Source: a virus
Reading direction: 5' to 3' (one strand)
IMG/VR virus record: IMGVR_UViG_3300025736_000106
Span: 1-32,204 of that record
DNA length: 32,204 bases
Made by a program: the position numbers and the translations under genes
Shown: one piece after another, positions 31,583-32,204 of the stretch
Position numbering within the stretch: the first letter of the stretch is position 1
Layout: each line of letters begins with the position of its first letter
The notes under the pieces: model-generated
What the model was told of the DNA's origin: nothing
What the model saw: only the letters and a program-made list of their open reading frames with translations
Database searches by the model: none

Positions 31583-31829
31583 TCATAATGCCATACACAA
31601 TAGTAAAGGTCAAAATATTTTAACCTCATACATTATTCATAACCGTGATAATGCGTTTTTTCCAGAAAGATACGCGCAGTTTTCTTAATATTATGCCATA
31701 CACTTTTTTGATGATATTATACTTTTGAAACGTTTTATCTTATTGATATTATTTACTATTCGGCTATGCCATACACTTTTTTTGAATATTTCCCTTTTTG
31801 TATGGCATAATGTTAAAAATTGTCATACA
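31583..31829. repeat. Five copies of a TGTATGGCAT-type motif
   Basis: On the minus strand TGTATGRCA begins at 31829 (TGTATGACA), 31775 (TGTATGGCA), 31702 (TGTATGGCA) and 31597 (TGTATGGCA). One inverted copy starts at 31799 on the plus strand. Three direct copies are preceded by AAAAAAG. The copy at 31597 is about 40 bp before the start of the RHH gene, and that copy is partly palindromic. The set could be operator sites for the RHH protein, transposase-binding sites at the prophage left end, or partition iterons. Mu ends also begin TGTA. Confidence 0.7.
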
Positions 31830-31989
31830 CTTTTTTCCAAAAAACTGACCGATCACCGGACAGGATAGTAGTTTCCTAACCTGCACCTGATTAGAGCGTA
31901 ACTATTTTAAATAACAGGCAAACAACGGCTTTAAAAGTCACTTTTTTTTACCTCCCAAACGCTCATAATATGCGGTTTATTTTATGATA
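31830..31989. other. AT-rich non-coding stretch
   Basis: Together with the repeats beside it, 31558-32204 is a 647-bp region without a gene. In this part I see no open frame, RNA gene or clear terminator. It separates the motif array from the inverted repeat and may include the prophage boundary. From 32064 to the window end I also see no gene. Confidence 0.5.
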
Positions 31990-32063
31990 AAAATTTCTCA
32001 AACCATCTGCAATTTTTACCCAAAAATAGCCTTTTTCCAATTGCAGATGGTTTGAGAAATTTT
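31990..32063. repeat. Perfect 25-bp inverted repeat with a 24-nt spacer
   Basis: Arms at 31990-32014 and 32039-32063 are exact reverse complements. Each holds the 19-nt string TTTCTCAAACCATCTGCAA (or its complement), which also occurs at 23645-23663 inside a phage early gene. Short similar sequences (TTTTTACCCAAAA and TTTTAACCCAAAA) follow each arm. As RNA it would be a long hairpin. No T-tract follows, so it is not a simple terminator. Confidence 0.8.
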
Positions 32064-32100
32064 AACCCAAAATATATTTATAAGTCCCTTACTTTATTAT

Positions 32101-32140
32101 AATATCCCGCATATTCCCATTAATTCCCGCCTTATCCCGC
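32101..32140. repeat. Four 10-bp-phased TCCCGC-type repeats
   Basis: Four successive 10-mers are AATATCCCGC, ATATTCCCAT, TAATTCCCGC and CTTATCCCGC. They share WTCCCRY at exactly one helical turn spacing. Such phasing is typical of protein-binding arrays or iterons. They lie at the edge of the window with no visible gene. Confidence 0.55.
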
Positions 32141-32204
32141 CCACCTCATACCATTTGTCTGTTGATAATGATAAGGTGGTATCAAGGGTCGGGAATGACT
32201 CTCC

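Noticed and set aside
31990-32063. A CRISPR array or solitary CRISPR unit
   Set aside because: There is one inverted repeat and no regularly spaced direct repeats or cas genes. The match to the phage gene lies in the arms, not in a spacer.
31990-32063. A rho-independent terminator
   Set aside because: No T-tract follows on either strand, and there is no gene immediately upstream.
32145-32180. Inverted repeat CCACCT/AGGTGG
   Set aside because: Only six base pairs over a long spacer in AT-rich DNA; chance is sufficient.

Overview
The window is most of a Mu-like (transposable) prophage. Nearly every gene lies on the minus strand, so the phage map runs from high to low coordinates. The phage body is GC-rich by eye. 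The host is probably a Gram-negative proteobacterium or desulfobacterial relative, judged only from the style of the Mu-like proteins; no host gene is recognisable. The head and packaging genes follow Mu order (gp25, gp26, gp27/TerS, gp28/TerL, gp29 portal, gpF-like, gpG, gpI protease, cement, gpT, gp35, gp36, gp37). The tail is siphovirus-like: a tube protein, a tail assembly chaperone pair with a probable -1 frameshift, a TP901-type tape measure, a distal tail protein and a hub. No sheath gene is visible.

Layout. 29.6-30.8 kb: lysogeny control, with a plus-strand XRE repressor and a PAS-like partner facing the leftward early genes. 25.3-28.9 kb: Ner-like regulator, an unknown early gene, MuA transposase and MuB ATPase. 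21.1-25.3 kb: a tightly overlapping operon of small genes (two-domain winged helix, CxxC zinc ribbons, GemA, a phospholipase A2-like protein and unknowns). 20.98-21.16 kb: a candidate activator-dependent late promoter, a structured leader and a strong terminator. 19.0-20.97 kb: lysis and accessory genes (M15 peptidase, lipoprotein, small membrane protein) and gp25/gp26-like genes. 10.3-19.06 kb: packaging and head. 1-10.25 kb: connector and tail, running off the left edge inside a tail-tip gene.

30.8-32.2 kb is AT-rich and different. It holds an orphan minus-strand gene whose C-terminus looks like a ribbon-helix-helix DNA-binding domain, and upstream of it five copies of a TGTATGGCAT-type motif, one in its own promoter region. 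Farther out are a perfect 25-bp inverted repeat and a set of 10-bp-phased TCCCGC repeats. Each inverted-repeat arm contains 19 nt identical to the inside of a phage early gene at 23.6 kb. The prophage left end (attL) should be in this stretch, but its exact position cannot be fixed without the other end.

The points most worth a second look are: the hairpin matching a phage gene; the RHH gene with its repeat array; the PLA2-like early protein; the -1 frameshift signal with a perfect 10-bp stem; the nuclease-like tail on the gpF homologue; the terminator between the late promoter and the lysis genes; and two head-to-head gene pairs separated only by palindromic ribosome-binding sites.
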